Origin: Bugulina stolonifera
Taxonomy: Eukaryota; Bryozoa; Gymnolaemata; Cheilostomatida; Bugulidae
DNA: 64,000 nt
Assembly (NCBI GenBank): GCA_935421135.1
Contig: OW285195.1
Location: 10,508,391 to 10,572,390, forward strand
Direction: 5' to 3'
Below are positions 21,695 to 32,937 of the stretch, piece after piece. Made by a program: the position numbers and the translations under genes. Below the pieces are notes generated by a model, which made no database searches, had not been told where the DNA came from, and saw only the letters and a program-made list of their open reading frames with translations. Within the stretch, counting starts at the first letter, position 1, and the number at the start of each line of letters is the position of its first letter.

Positions 21695-21833
21695 GTCTAC
21701 ATAAAATGATGGAGGTAGCCTCACCCTTGATAGAAGACGCCAATTGGTACCTAGTGTACTACAGTCTGCCAGAGTGGGTGGGAGGGGGGGGGGGGGGTCA
21801 CTCACTCAGCCCAACACAGTTTCTAGTTATTAG
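21695..21833 (+). pseudogene. Relic of a sulfotransferase gene 3' end
   Basis: Matches the last ~45 codons of gene E at DNA level (GATAGAAGACG..AATTGGTA, CTGCCAGAGTGG, CAACACAGTTTCTAGTTATTAG) and then its 3' flank. It is broken by substitutions and a poly-G expansion (21783-21797). This is the remnant of another family member deleted from this duplication unit. Confidence 0.8.
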
Positions 21834-23840
21834 ATTCAGATCATTATCTAAATAATTATGAGATACTTTTGCATTATTTTAGACTGCTGTATGATCCATT
21901 TTTGCTAGTGCTAGCTTATTCTTGTGAGACAGAATTAATTTAAATAGTCTATCAATGCTATAGTCAGTATACAATGCTAGTCTTTCATCCAATAAATTTA
22001 GTGCACATGTCACTTCTATATTGTTCTACTATAAGTTCTACACGTACTATCACAGGTGGTGGGTGCCCTATCCAAGACCCAGCTTTTATAGTGTTTGATT
22101 AACAGAGCTTTGGTTATGATACAGTATAGAAGTATCACGCAATGTCAAATTTCCACATTATCAAACCGTACACACATTGGACACATAAATGTAATACTAT
22201 ATAATGCTTCCATGGAACCATTATTTGTGCATACGTTAGACATAGTTCTCACCTGTTATATAACATGTATATTCGCTTTGACTCTGCTATAGGATTGCTG
22301 TCTGCCACAAGCTGATCATGACATTTTCAAAAACAATAGTTGCAAAATCCGTAAAAAGTAATATGGTGACAGCTAAAATTAAAACTGTAAAAAACAGGTT
22401 CACGTGGAGTGATATTCTGTAGTGCAGTAATAATATTTCAGTATAATTTGGAGTAGCGATTGTAGATTTTCTTAAGTATAATTGTAATTCATAAGCATGG
22501 TCATATTATTATGTAATATTAAGTTATAATGAGCCTATTCTGTTCATTATAATGTAAAGTTGTCTCCCCTCAATATGGGAAACATTGAGAGAGCGCAACT
22601 TCACACTGATCATTAATATTGTTTGTGAGTGGTAATGTCGCCTTATTTTGACTGAGCATTAAAGCACATGTACATTCAAATCTACTTGGAAATAACTGTC
22701 AGGGGGTGAAAAGTGGTTCCTATTCGATTCATGGCATACAGCATTTTGGTGTCTGTTGTATAGGGTGTGGCGTATGCACTGTATGTCGTATGGTGTCTGT
22801 TGTATAGGGTGTGGCATATGCACTGTATGTTGTATGGTTTGATGTATTTATAATGAAGTGTGTTGTGGTGTGTTGTATAGTTTATTGGTGTGTTATGTTG
22901 AAGGGAGAGAGTGAAACCATGCTCCATCGTAAGCAAAGTCTTAGCACTATTTTTGTACATTCATTATTTTAATTACAAAAAATGATTAATTTATTATTTT
23001 ATATTCTGGTAAGGTTACATAATACTAAAACTGACAGTAGGTTGATGGAAGATGATAAGTTGATGTGATGAATTGAGTTAAATGTTGAATAACATAGCCT
23101 AGCCAGTTGCATGCTTATGTCAAAACCCTCTGCTGTATGTGATAACAGATTTGGTGCCACAAGATAGCCAAGTTCCAACGACAAAGATCATTAAAGAAGG
23201 GAGTGAAGTAGAAAATGAACTTGCACCACAAACCCAGTAGCGGGGAGTGCTCAGTGCTTTAGAGTGCCAACCATAGATGGTAAAACTAAAATTGATTCAT
23301 CCATTAAATTAATAATTCAATATGGTCAATGTCCTAATCACTGGTTTGTGCTGTTGTACCAAATGATGAACATTTGCACATACAGGACAACATGCATGAC
23401 AACTACCTGGCCAGTGCCCAAAAAGCTAGCCCACTTTTGCAGTGAGTGGGTTGTTATAATACGATATCAGAGATCATATTGATCACTAGTAAAATATGCC
23501 ACTAGTTGAAGCAGCCAATGTACTACTATTCACACAGAATTCCTGTATTACCTTATGTCAAACTAATAGGACATTTTTTCATTTAATTGATTTCATAATA
23601 TAATTATTATTTTGGTCTTAGAGGAATCCATTTATGACTGATACAGAAGTGGAGAAATTTGAGATAGCCTTTGCTTTTTGCTAAATCTGAAGCAGGAGAA
23701 GTTGTCTTCTCTATATTTTGTTGATAGACTGCCCTTACCCCAAAACCCAACCACAAACAAGGAATTAAGACTATCTAAATTTCTCAACTACTGCACCTAC
23801 CAGACATACACGTAGTGGGTCCTCATTTATTCAAGGAATT
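21834..23840. repeat. Flank duplication unit 1, right part
   Basis: No gene. 22020-22290 matches 14765-15060. 22550-23500 matches about 24820-25740 over its length, including two copies of a GTATGGTGTCTGTTGTATAGG-like segment. The ORFs here are shadows of the repeat. Confidence 0.6.
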
Positions 23841-24115
23841 CATTAAACAAGATGGAATGACATTGTTCATCCTCTCCAGGACTTTGGATAGATGATGTAA
23901 ATTATTGTCTTCGCAACCTCTTGGTCGATCGATCGACGCAGAAGAGACTACCGTCGTGGAAGTTTTTGTGATCCGAGAAAATCATCCCTTGCTCATCAGC
24001 ACGCCTTGGTTTCTTGCACGATAATAAGGATTTCACTCTTGCCTCAGGCCGATTTGTTTGTGACCCTGTGATGGGAGTGGGCCTGTGCCTCAAATTTAGG
24101 CTGCGAAGACATTAA

Positions 24116-24359
24116 TGCAACATTCACACTGCCGTTTATACCAACTATTAGCGGCGAGCGGCCAACGCTAACTACAACTACATTATATAGTAACATGCTC
24201 CAGTGAGCGGTAGGGGTCAACGAGTTCAACAAGCTGAACTTTAAACCTTGCTGCTAACTAACACGTGCCAGCTATAGTATAGTAATAGCTAACCACATTG
24301 TGGTTAGCGTTGGCTGCTCGCTGCTAGTAGTTGGTATAAACGGCAGTGTGAATGTTGCA
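24116..24359. mobile_element. MITE with TTAA target duplication
   Basis: 244 bp with ~55-bp imperfect terminal inverted repeats starting TGCAACATTCACACTGCCG, flanked by TTAA on both sides (24112-24115 and 24360-24363). Units 1 and 3 of the flank duplication carry the empty site (AGACACTAAATGCAG near 21365 and 26358). The TTAA target is piggyBac-like, but the CCC ends usual there are absent. Confidence 0.82.
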
Positions 24360-24639
24360 TTAATGTAGTTTTTAGTATTGAAGCTGTCCATTATACTCAT
24401 TCTTTGTGACAGCTTACTGGTTATATCTTAATTATCCCAATGATATAAATAGTTATACAGCTCTTCACCTTGTGGGCTAGGAATTCCTATCATTCATTAA
24501 ACAAGATGTGTAGCGAGTGACCTAAATAGTGATTGTAGACACTTACTTTATATGATAATTATGCGGGTACATGTGCATGTATCACTTTATAATTAAATTG
24601 ACACCCATCTACAGAAGCTGCATGTGTCCCAGTGGTGTA

Positions 24640-24732
24640 GTGTAGTGCAGTGCAGTGCAGTGCAGCGCAGCGCAGCGCAGCGCAGCGCAGCGCAGCGCAG
24701 CGCAGCGCAGCGCAGTGCAGTGCAGTGCAGTC
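24640..24732. repeat. 5-bp tandem repeat, GCAGC/GCAGT
   Basis: A GTGCA block on each side of a core of about ten GCAGC copies. Non-coding. Confidence 0.93.
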
Positions 24733-25057
24733 AGCATGATTACTTCGTCACAGTCATCTTTGTAAATTTACTCAAGGATAATTGCAATTGGTAAGCATGT
24801 TCATACTACTGATAATCATTATAACTTAAAGTTGTCTACCCTCAATATGAGAGCACAACTTCACACAGATAATTAATAATGCTTGTAAGTGGTACATGTA
24901 ATTGTCTTACTTAAATCCATTTGAAGATTATTGTCAGGGGGTGAAAAGGAGTTCCTATTCGATTCATGGCATATGGCATATGGTATCTGTTGTATAGATG
25001 TGGCGTATGCAGCCTACTGTATATTGCATGGTGTTTTGTATTAATTTGTTGTGAAGT

Positions 25058-25160
25058 GTGTTGTATGTGGTGTGTTGTGGTGTGTTGTGGTGTGTTGTGG
25101 TGTGTTGTGGTGTGTTGTGGTGTGTTGTGGTGTGTTGTGGTGTGTTGTGGTGTGTTATGT
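25058..25160. repeat. 10-bp tandem repeat, TGTGTTGTGG
   Basis: About nine copies. The paralogous place in unit 1 (22855-22890) has only two to three related copies, so it expanded after duplication. Confidence 0.92.
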
Positions 25161-26082
25161 TGAAGGGAGAGAGTGAAACCATGTTTATTATGAGCAGAGT
25201 TTTAGCATTAATTTTGTACATCCATCATTTTCTATTCCGGTAAGGCTACCTAATACAATGTACTAGAACTCACAGTAGGTTGGTGGAAGATGATAGGTTG
25301 ATGCAAATAATTGAGTTCAATAACGAATAACATAGCCTAGCCAGTTGCACGCTTATTTCAATGCCTTCTGCTGTATGTGACGACAGATTTGGTGCCACAA
25401 CATAGCCAAGTTCCAAGAAGAAATATCATTAATGAAGTGGGTGAGGTAGAAAATGAACATGCGTCACAAACCCAGTAGTGGGGAATGCTTAGAGCTTTAG
25501 AGTGCCAACCATAGATGGCAAGACTAAAATTGGTTCATCCATTAAATTAATAATTCAATAGGGTCAATGTCCCAATCACTGGTCTGTCATTATTGTGCCA
25601 AATCGCATCTTGTGCATGCAAAACAACATGCATGCCAATTACGGGCCAGTCGCCAAAAAACTAGCCCACTTTTGCAGCTAGTGGGTTGTTATAATGCGAT
25701 ATCAGAGATCAAATTATTGACTAGTAGAATATGCTACTAGTTGAAGCAACCTATGACTTGTGCTAGCATTCACACAGAATTCCTGTATTACCTTGTGTCG
25801 GATAGGAAAGTTGTTCTTGCAATTGATTACGTATAACGATCATTTTGGGCTTAGAGGAATTCATTCATGGCTGATGCACTCTTGCTAGACATCGTGGAGT
25901 TAGGTGCATAAGTGGAGAAATTTTAGATAACCTTTGTTCTTTGCCTAAGCTGAAGTAGCAGAAGTTGTCTTCTCTATATTTTGTTGGTAAACTGCCCTTA
26001 CGCCAACCACAAACAAGGAACTAAGGCTATCCAAATTTCTTCACTGCTGCACCAAACAGACATCGTGGGTCCTCATTTATCC

Positions 26083-26938
26083 AAGGAATGGCATTATTCA
26101 TCCTCTCCAAGACTTTGCATGGATGTAAATTATTGTCTTGGTGAACTCTTGGTTGCTCGGTCGACGTAGGAGAGGCTATCGGCCTGGAGTTTTTGTGATC
26201 CGAGAAAATCACTCCCAGCTCATCGGCACGCCTTGGTTTCTCGCACGATAATAAGGATTTTGCTCTTGCCTCAGGCCAATATGTTTTCAACCCTGTGACG
26301 GAAAGGGGTGGGAGAATTCTGGATGAAGTTGTCCTGTGCCTGAAATTTAGGCTGTGAAGACACTAAATGCAGCTGCTAGTATTGAAACTGTCCGTTATGC
26401 TCATTCTGTTGTCACACCTATTGTAGAAGGTCATTCATTTAGACACTGGGCATGCAACTCCTCACTATGCTCAATGGTCTAGGAATTCCTGTCATTCAAT
26501 AAAAGATATGCAACATGTGACCTAGATAGTGACTGTAGAGACCTACTTTATATGATAATTATGCAGGTATCATTCTATAAATAAATAAATCTAAGTAAGC
26601 CATATTGTGTTCCAGTGGTGTAGTGAGAAAAACTGAATTGGGGTTTAGATCCAGGTAGATAATTCATATACTGTAATTGATAGACCTAAATGAATAGTTT
26701 GGAAGTGATAGTATAATATCAATCACTAAGACCGTTTAAATTGCAGCACTACACCTTAAGAAAATTTTAAACTGTCAAAATAATTTATTCCCTACATTGT
26801 AAATTCAATTTCACACCTGTACCAAGTTAGCATTACTTTTGGGTAGTGGATCTAGTAGTTAGTTAGTAGCTATGCTCTACACTGTATACCATTGATGTAC
26901 ATGTACTACATATAGAGGCAGGAAAGATCGATTCTAAA
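26083..26938. repeat. Flank duplication unit 3 and gene E upstream region
   Basis: No gene. 26083-26600 is the third copy of the flank unit. 26690-26938 is shared with the gene D upstream region and probably carries the promoter. Confidence 0.55.
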
Positions 26939-28306
26939 ATGGGTGGTTGGACTCGCTACAAGAGATTGTCTCTTTACGCTATTCATCTGATCTTCTACTT
27001 CCTGTTACGTTGTGTTCAGTTCATCTACTGGAATCTGAATGGAATACAGAATCATATAAATAATTTTAAGAAAGGAGAGAATTACGAATCTTCTGCTCAG
27101 CTGCTGAAGGTCTGGTCTTGGTCAGAAGGAAGGTTGGTTCATGCTAACTACCAGAGAAACTTTCTATCAACTCACATCAGGTTCGTACATCCAGAATATG
27201 CTCTACAGAAACACATTACTCTAATGACAGTCACCGATAAGGAAGCTATTTTTAGCATACCTTCTCCAGAGGAAGATGTTTTAGATGTGAGGAAGTGGCC
27301 ATTTCTGATTCCTGCTCAAGCACCAACAACAAAATATATTCTAATCATGCCGATAAGTTCATTCATAAGACTTGCTGATACTCTCGGTGATCCGTCTGCA
27401 AAAGTCATCTGGATTAATTTTACTGGGAGATGTGGCTCTACAGCTGTGATGCAGGCTTTTAATTCTCTGCCAGATGTGGTCGCAATTTCAGAACCAATGT
27501 GTATGACTTCTTTGAATCTAACTTTCAAACAAAAATACTTTGGAAAATGGGAATATGATTGGTCAAACTCTAAAGAATACTTAGATATGTACCGCAGCGT
27601 TGTCCGGTTACTGTTGAAGCCATATTTAAAAGAAGCGACAACTATTGTGATCAAGCCGCACATTCGAACCACTACCATGGACATCCATTTTATCCCAAAA
27701 CTCTTTCCAAAATTCCATACATTGTTTATGTACAGGGATGTCTACAAGCAGGTGACATCAATGTATCGAGCAATAGGTTATTTCGACCCGCATCCGGAAT
27801 TTACCTTTCAGGTGGCCACTAACCCTTTCCTGTCAAGAATTCTACCCAACATGAAACCGATGCATCTAGTACATTTTTGCTGCAATGATCCAGAACACCT
27901 TCAGTGGCTGTTCTGTAAAGACAACATCATTAGATCAACAGAATTCGTTTCATTTGCCATCCACTACGCTGAAGCATGCTCTCACTTCCGACAGGCAGCC
28001 TCAAATGGAGGAAAACCCATACCTGCCTTTAAATTTGAGCACTTTCATTCAAACCAAACTAAGTTCCTGCAGACTATCTTTGACCATGTTGGTTTGGAGT
28101 TTACAGAGGAAAGACAGAAGTTGATTCAAGACGCTCTCAAAGAAGATAGTCAGAAAGGAACTATCATTGCAGGAGATCAACTCAGACATAAGAAGATAAA
28201 TGTAACCGCATCGATGATAGAAGACGTCAATTGGTATCTAAAATACTATGGTCTGCCAGAGTGGGGGGAGTCACTCACTCTGCCCAACACAGTTTCTAGT
28301 TATTAG
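26939..28306 (+). CDS. Sulfotransferase-like gene E
   Basis: Intact 455-codon, single-exon gene, ATG at 26939 (MGGWTRYKRL). The anchor is at ~10-31. It has INFTGRCGSTAVMQAF (PAPS 5' loop), FMYRDVYKQVTSM (3'-phosphate site) and a C-terminal EDSQKGT...LPEWGESLTLPNTVSSY. It is the closest relative of gene D, with near-identical C-termini and shared upstream DNA, so the two are a recent duplicate pair of which E is the intact member. It is predicted to be Golgi-resident and PAPS-dependent, with unknown acceptor. Confidence 0.9.
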   Translation: MGGWTRYKRLSLYAIHLIFYFLLRCVQFIYWNLNGIQNHINNFKKGENYESSAQLLKVWSWSEGRLVHANYQRNFLSTHIRFVHPEYALQKHITLMTVTDKEAIFSIPSPEEDVLDVRKWPFLIPAQAPTTKYILIMPISSFIRLADTLGDPSAKVIWINFTGRCGSTAVMQAFNSLPDVVAISEPMCMTSLNLTFKQKYFGKWEYDWSNSKEYLDMYRSVVRLLLKPYLKEATTIVIKPHIRTTTMDIHFIPKLFPKFHTLFMYRDVYKQVTSMYRAIGYFDPHPEFTFQVATNPFLSRILPNMKPMHLVHFCCNDPEHLQWLFCKDNIIRSTEFVSFAIHYAEACSHFRQAASNGGKPIPAFKFEHFHSNQTKFLQTIFDHVGLEFTEERQKLIQDALKEDSQKGTIIAGDQLRHKKINVTASMIEDVNWYLKYYGLPEWGESLTLPNTVSSY

Positions 28307-29552
28307 ATTCAGAGCATTGTCTATATAATTACGAGATACTTTGCCATATTCATTCTCTGGCCTGTTAGAGGCTGCAGAATGTTATTTAAAAAAGCTTGTT
28401 TCCTCATCAATTTCATATTAGAAATTTCTGTCGTAGATTGTTGTATAGTTCCTTTTTGCTAGCGCAAGTTTTGTTGATCACCAACATTTGTTGGACAGAA
28501 TTAGTTAGAATAGTCTATCCAAGTTAATGTGTAGTATTCTATACATGCTTCATGGTTAGTCAATAAATTCAATTGGACATGTACATTACTGTATATTGTA
28601 CTGATATGCCCATCAGTCAGTTATAAGTTTTAAATTGGTGGAGGGAATTATTATTTAATGAATACATATGTACCAGTATATTATAAATTAGCCCGTGAGG
28701 CTGTATTCCATGTTTGTTGGTAGGTTATTCGTAAAGCTTGCAATATTTCTAAAAAGCCACCATGATTTTTATTTATATACGTGTAGGCCTGCATGCAATC
28801 AAGGTATTACCTTGGTTCCAGGCTTAAGTGGGGTGGGCACCTACATGTACTTCTCCATCAAAGGGTTGCATCAGGTAGATAAGGTCGGTTGGCAGCTCAC
28901 TTTTCACTTTTCAGTGCTGATATGAAATAGTTGTTAGTAATAAATCGAGGTTGTTATTTTTGGTGATAAGTTTTATATTTCTGTACAAAAATATGCCGTA
29001 CAGTGATCTCTGGAACTGTGGTCAGGCCTTGTGTCCAGTCGCTGCTGCCAATTGGTATTAGAGGCTAAGTAGCGATGTTCATTAGGATGGACAGCATGCT
29101 GTCATCTCTGGTAATGATCTCTTTGAAAACAGATCTTTGGTCGGCACACCTGCTTCTTGGAGGTGGTGGGTACCCGACCCAGTACCGAGCCTACATCTAA
29201 TTAGTGCTTGAATAATGGAATCTTGGCTATGATACTGTAAATGTAGCCCTGTTTGGGCCTACTGTAATAGCGATTTGAACTTTCAGGTGTGACTACAATG
29301 CTGACAGTCAGCTTTCATTGTATACATGAGGTGGAGTTATGTTCATATAAAAATAATATTATGATATTATATTCCCCAGAAATGTGACAATTTATTAAGT
29401 AATTATTATAACCATTTTCTGTTCTTGACTCTGATAAACTACAACAGTCATGTACACACAAAGGAAAGATAGACCAGATGCAATCTCGCTGTGCTACAAT
29501 CGTAGTAAATCATACAATACTATATTATATACATGTATGTATTCTCAAATAT
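28307..29552. other. Intergenic, no gene recognised
   Basis: 3' side of gene E with AATAAA near 28562. A short segment at 29160-29240 resembles the flank repeat at 14780-14870 and 22045-22120. Otherwise unassigned. Confidence 0.45.
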
Positions 29553-30044
29553 TGCCGTGGTTGTGCCTCAAACGACCAAGGTTGTGGACAAGCCACCGAC
29601 AACTAATGAGCAATGCAGTGTGCGGCTACTCAGCCTTAGCAGTCTCCATCTGCCACAACGGCCACAAACGTGTTGTTATGCCCTTAGCTAGTTGCTCAGC
29701 ACAACGCCAGTAATGTAAGTATAAGTATAAGTGTATTGAATGATCCTTACTGCTTGGAAGTACAAGAGTGTATACCAATATTCTTGTCTCTTTTATAGGC
29801 AAAAGAGGACGACCAGTTACTTCTGGCGGGCTCCGGATGATTAACACAATCCCATTAAGAAATGGACGACCCATACTAAGAGCCATCATCTACTATATAA
29901 TTCTCTGTACACAAGACATTACTGTAATTGCTTTACATTATAATAAAGACGTTACTGGTATAAAATAGTCTTATAAATTAGCAAAATCAACATGACGACC
30001 TAAAGGGTCGTTGGGGCACAAACAGACAGGAGTCGTCCATTACA
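29553..30044 (+). mobile_element. Probable solo LTR, family 2, copy 1
   Basis: 492 bp from TGCCGTGG to GTCCATTACA, flanked by ATAT on both sides (29549-29552, 30045-30048). It carries ATTATAATAAAGACG (polyA-like) and GACGACC/GGGTCGT motifs like those of elements 1 and 2. A related copy is at 40321-40857. The left boundary was chosen by its fit to TG and the flanking ATAT, so it is less certain. Confidence 0.5.
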
Positions 30045-30304
30045 ATATTACAAAAAATCTTCCTGCATAGGCATGCACGTTGTTACACAGCTTAATTGCA
30101 AATAATATTGTTATTAGATTAGCTAGCAATGGTAGCGTTATATAGCAATAAATCGGATAATTAGATTACAGCGTACACATTGAAATTACGCAGCTAAAAT
30201 AAAATGTGAAATGCAGACTGCACAATCATTGCAATAAATCAGTAGAATAATAGCTACAATAATAATATATTACTATTGAAGTAAACTGGGCTCTACATGT
30301 AGAA

Positions 30305-31672
30305 TTAATAACCTGAAACAGTGTTTGGAAGGTTTAATGATTCACCCCACTCAGGCAGTTCGTAGCGCCTTAGAACCCTGTTTGCTTCATTGATCATATC
30401 AGGCGTTATCTCAACTTTTCTTTGCTTGATTTTTTCTCGATCTAAAACTGTTCCTTTCTGACTGTCTTCTTTAAGAGCCTCCTGAATTGCCTCCAGTCTC
30501 TCTTCTGTTAACTCGAAGCCAACATGGTGAAACAATTTCTTTAAAAAATTTGTTTGATCTGACTGAAGGTGTTCGTATTTGAAACCTGGGACTTGTGTAC
30601 TACCTTCTTTCAACAACATTTGATAGTGGAAACATGTTTCAGCATAGTGGATGACGAATGAAACAAATTCTGTCGACCTAATGACATTTTCCTTACGAAA
30701 GAGCCACTGGGTATGCCTTGGATCATCACAACTTCCGTGCAGAAGGTTCAGAGGCAAGAAATTTGGAATCATCCATGAAATCCAGGAGCTTGATAGTATT
30801 AGGAAAGAAATTTGCCCATGAGGGTCAATGTTCGATACTGATCTACACATTGATATAATTTGCTCTTTCACCTCTCTGTACAGAAATAACATAGTAAAGT
30901 TTGGAAAGGATTCTGGTATGAACTGAAGATCCATCTTGGAAGTTCTAATGTGAGGTTTGATTACAATAGTTTTTGCTTCTTTTACTTTTGGCTTCAACAT
31001 TAATCGGACAGTACTACGATAAATATTCTGGTACTCTTCGGAATTCACCCAGTCATAAGTAGGCATTCGTAAGTGCTTTTGCTTGTATGCTTGACTCAAG
31101 GAAAACATGCACAGAGGTTCAGAGATTGCAACCACATCTGGCAGAGCATTGAAAGCCTGCATTACAGCTGTAGAGCCACACCTTCCAGTGAGATTAATCC
31201 AGATAACTTTCGCAGACGGATCACCGAGAGTATCAGCAAGTCTTATGAGTGAACCTATCGGCATGATTAGAATATATTTTGTTGTTGGTGCTTGCGCTCG
31301 AAACAAAAATGGCCACTTCCTTACGTTTACGACATCTTCCTCTGGAGAAGGTATGCTAAATATAGCTTCCTTATCAGTGACTGTCATTAGAGTAATGTGT
31401 TTCTGTAGAGCACATTCTGGATGCACGAACCTGACGTTAGTTGATAGAAAGTTTCTCTGGTGGTTTACATGGAACAATCTCCCCTCTGACCAAGACCAGA
31501 CCTTTAGCAGCTGAGCAGAAGATTCATAATTCTCTCCTTTCTTACATTTATTTATATGATTCTGTACTCCATTCAGATTCCAGCAGATGAACTGGACACA
31601 ACGTAACAGGAAGTAGAAGATCAGATGAAGTGAGTATAAGAACAATCTCCTGTAGCTATCCCAGCCAGCCAT
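30305..31672 (-). CDS. Sulfotransferase-like gene F
   Basis: 455 codons; the ATG at 31672 gives MAGWDSY like the paralogs. The frame extends 13 codons upstream only to a GTG, which I reject. It has the anchor, INLTGRCGST, FLYREVKEQIISM (note YRE instead of YRD) and an EDSQKGTVLDREK...LPNTVSGY tail. The LTR of element 2 begins only 70 bp upstream of the start codon, in the opposite orientation, so the native promoter has been displaced or replaced. The coding sequence is intact. Confidence 0.88.
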   Translation of the reverse strand: MAGWDSYRRLFLYSLHLIFYFLLRCVQFICWNLNGVQNHINKCKKGENYESSAQLLKVWSWSEGRLFHVNHQRNFLSTNVRFVHPECALQKHITLMTVTDKEAIFSIPSPEEDVVNVRKWPFLFRAQAPTTKYILIMPIGSLIRLADTLGDPSAKVIWINLTGRCGSTAVMQAFNALPDVVAISEPLCMFSLSQAYKQKHLRMPTYDWVNSEEYQNIYRSTVRLMLKPKVKEAKTIVIKPHIRTSKMDLQFIPESFPNFTMLFLYREVKEQIISMCRSVSNIDPHGQISFLILSSSWISWMIPNFLPLNLLHGSCDDPRHTQWLFRKENVIRSTEFVSFVIHYAETCFHYQMLLKEGSTQVPGFKYEHLQSDQTNFLKKLFHHVGFELTEERLEAIQEALKEDSQKGTVLDREKIKQRKVEITPDMINEANRVLRRYELPEWGESLNLPNTVSGY

Positions 31673-31741
31673 TTTAGTTAGTGCTACTTTTGACAAAGCT
31701 TGTAAAGTCACTATCAGTTATCAACACTTCCCTGAACTTAC

Positions 31742-32548
31742 TGTGATGGTACAGGACATTTGTATACGACCCCAACTCCCGGACGAAGCTCCACCGCACC
31801 CTAAGTGCCTAGTAGTTGTTACAGCGCTACTCACCTGACACTAACATTCTCACAATTAGTGATCGTATACTTACCTTTAACTGCATTGCATGTTCAAAGT
31901 ACTTAATTACCGTCTATATACATGTCTCCATGTGTTTATGCTCATTCCTTATTCATGTATCTTACTATATGTTGTTGTACATAGTCACATGAATGTTACT
32001 AAGTCCTTTTTATGCCTTTTATACCCATGTACAGAGGCCCGACCTCTCAGAATCCTTTGATATTCATTTTGTACATGAATTGGACCATTATAAGCAACTT
32101 TTGTAGAACCCGACCTATTTTGGGTCGGCCGTCGGGCTTCCGGCGGCCATCTTGTTGCGCAACTTCCGGACGACCACACGTCGTCTTTTCCCGACGTCAC
32201 GTCGGCCGGAAGTCCTTATACTATATAAAGGGCACTGTTTTACTGTTCATTGTCTCAGTCTACACTTGGCTTTCAATAAAGACACATCTATACTTGATAC
32301 AGGGACTTTCTCTTCCTTTTACTAGGTCATTCGCTTTGCGAACCGCCTACTAGGTTGAACTACTCTCTTTCACTGTATAGTCTGAAGGTCGGACTTGAGA
32401 TCAGATGGGTCGTCTTTGGTAGTATTTGGGCTACTGAGACCGCTCGATCTTTCATGTAATGCGAAGTCCTATTACCACTCATAGGCACTTCATTTCTGGG
32501 TCGATAGTCGTCCAAGGACGACCGCACCAAATCACAGAAACCATTACA
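31742..32548 (+). repeat. 5' LTR of element 2
   Basis: 807 bp, TGTGATGG...CCATTACA. The promoter-like core has CCATCTTG (YY1-like, 32147-32154), TTGCGCAA (C/EBP-like palindrome, 32155-32162), ACTTCCGG and CCGGAAGT (ETS-like, 32162-32169 and 32206-32213), GACGTCACGTC (CRE-like, 32193-32203), TATATAAA (32222-32229) and AATAAA (32275-32280). Motif names are by resemblance only. Confidence 0.93.
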
Positions 32549-32549
32549 T

Positions 32550-32569
32550 TGGTGGCAGCGGTGGGATTC
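32550..32569 (+). other. Primer-binding site of element 2 (tRNA-Leu type)
   Basis: TGGTGGCAGCGGTGGGATTC, one base after the 5' LTR. It is identical to element 1 and complementary to the 3' end of tRNA-Leu(AAG) as I recall it. Confidence 0.8.
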
Positions 32570-32937
32570 TAAGGTCGTACTCTTACGATACGAAGCGAAG
32601 GAAGGTGACCTCGGCCTCGGGTGACCGACCGACCTCATTCTTCAATACTTCTACGGCGATTTAGGACTCGGACCCGGGAACCTTGGATACGAGAAGGTGA
32701 CAAACGCTAAAGTGCACCCATAATTCTCGTGGTTCCGCTGGACGTAGCCCGACCTACGCCGGATCTTCAATCAAAGACCGACCTCGGATCCAGAACAGAT
32801 TGACGGTACTCAGTACGACCATCAGGCCGACCCGGCCTAACAAACTACGGTAGTTAACTAACTACCCGACACCCTACAGACATCAAACCGAGGACGACAC
32901 GTCCCCTTCACCAAAGAGGCTCCATCTATACTCAGCA

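Larger units (their letters stand above)
23841..26082. repeat. Flank duplication unit 2
   Basis: About 2.2-kb tandem copy of unit 1 without the sulfotransferase relic. It starts at the ATGGAATGACATTGTTCATCC segment and ends just before the same segment of unit 3 (26083). It holds a MITE (24116-24359) and two tandem arrays. No gene. Confidence 0.6.

Noticed and set aside
29450..29713. 87-codon ORF and neighbouring ORFs as a possible gene shared with 40.3 kb
   Set aside because: The shared region looks like an LTR (ends, polyA signal, flanking ATAT) and the reading frames are not conserved between the two copies.
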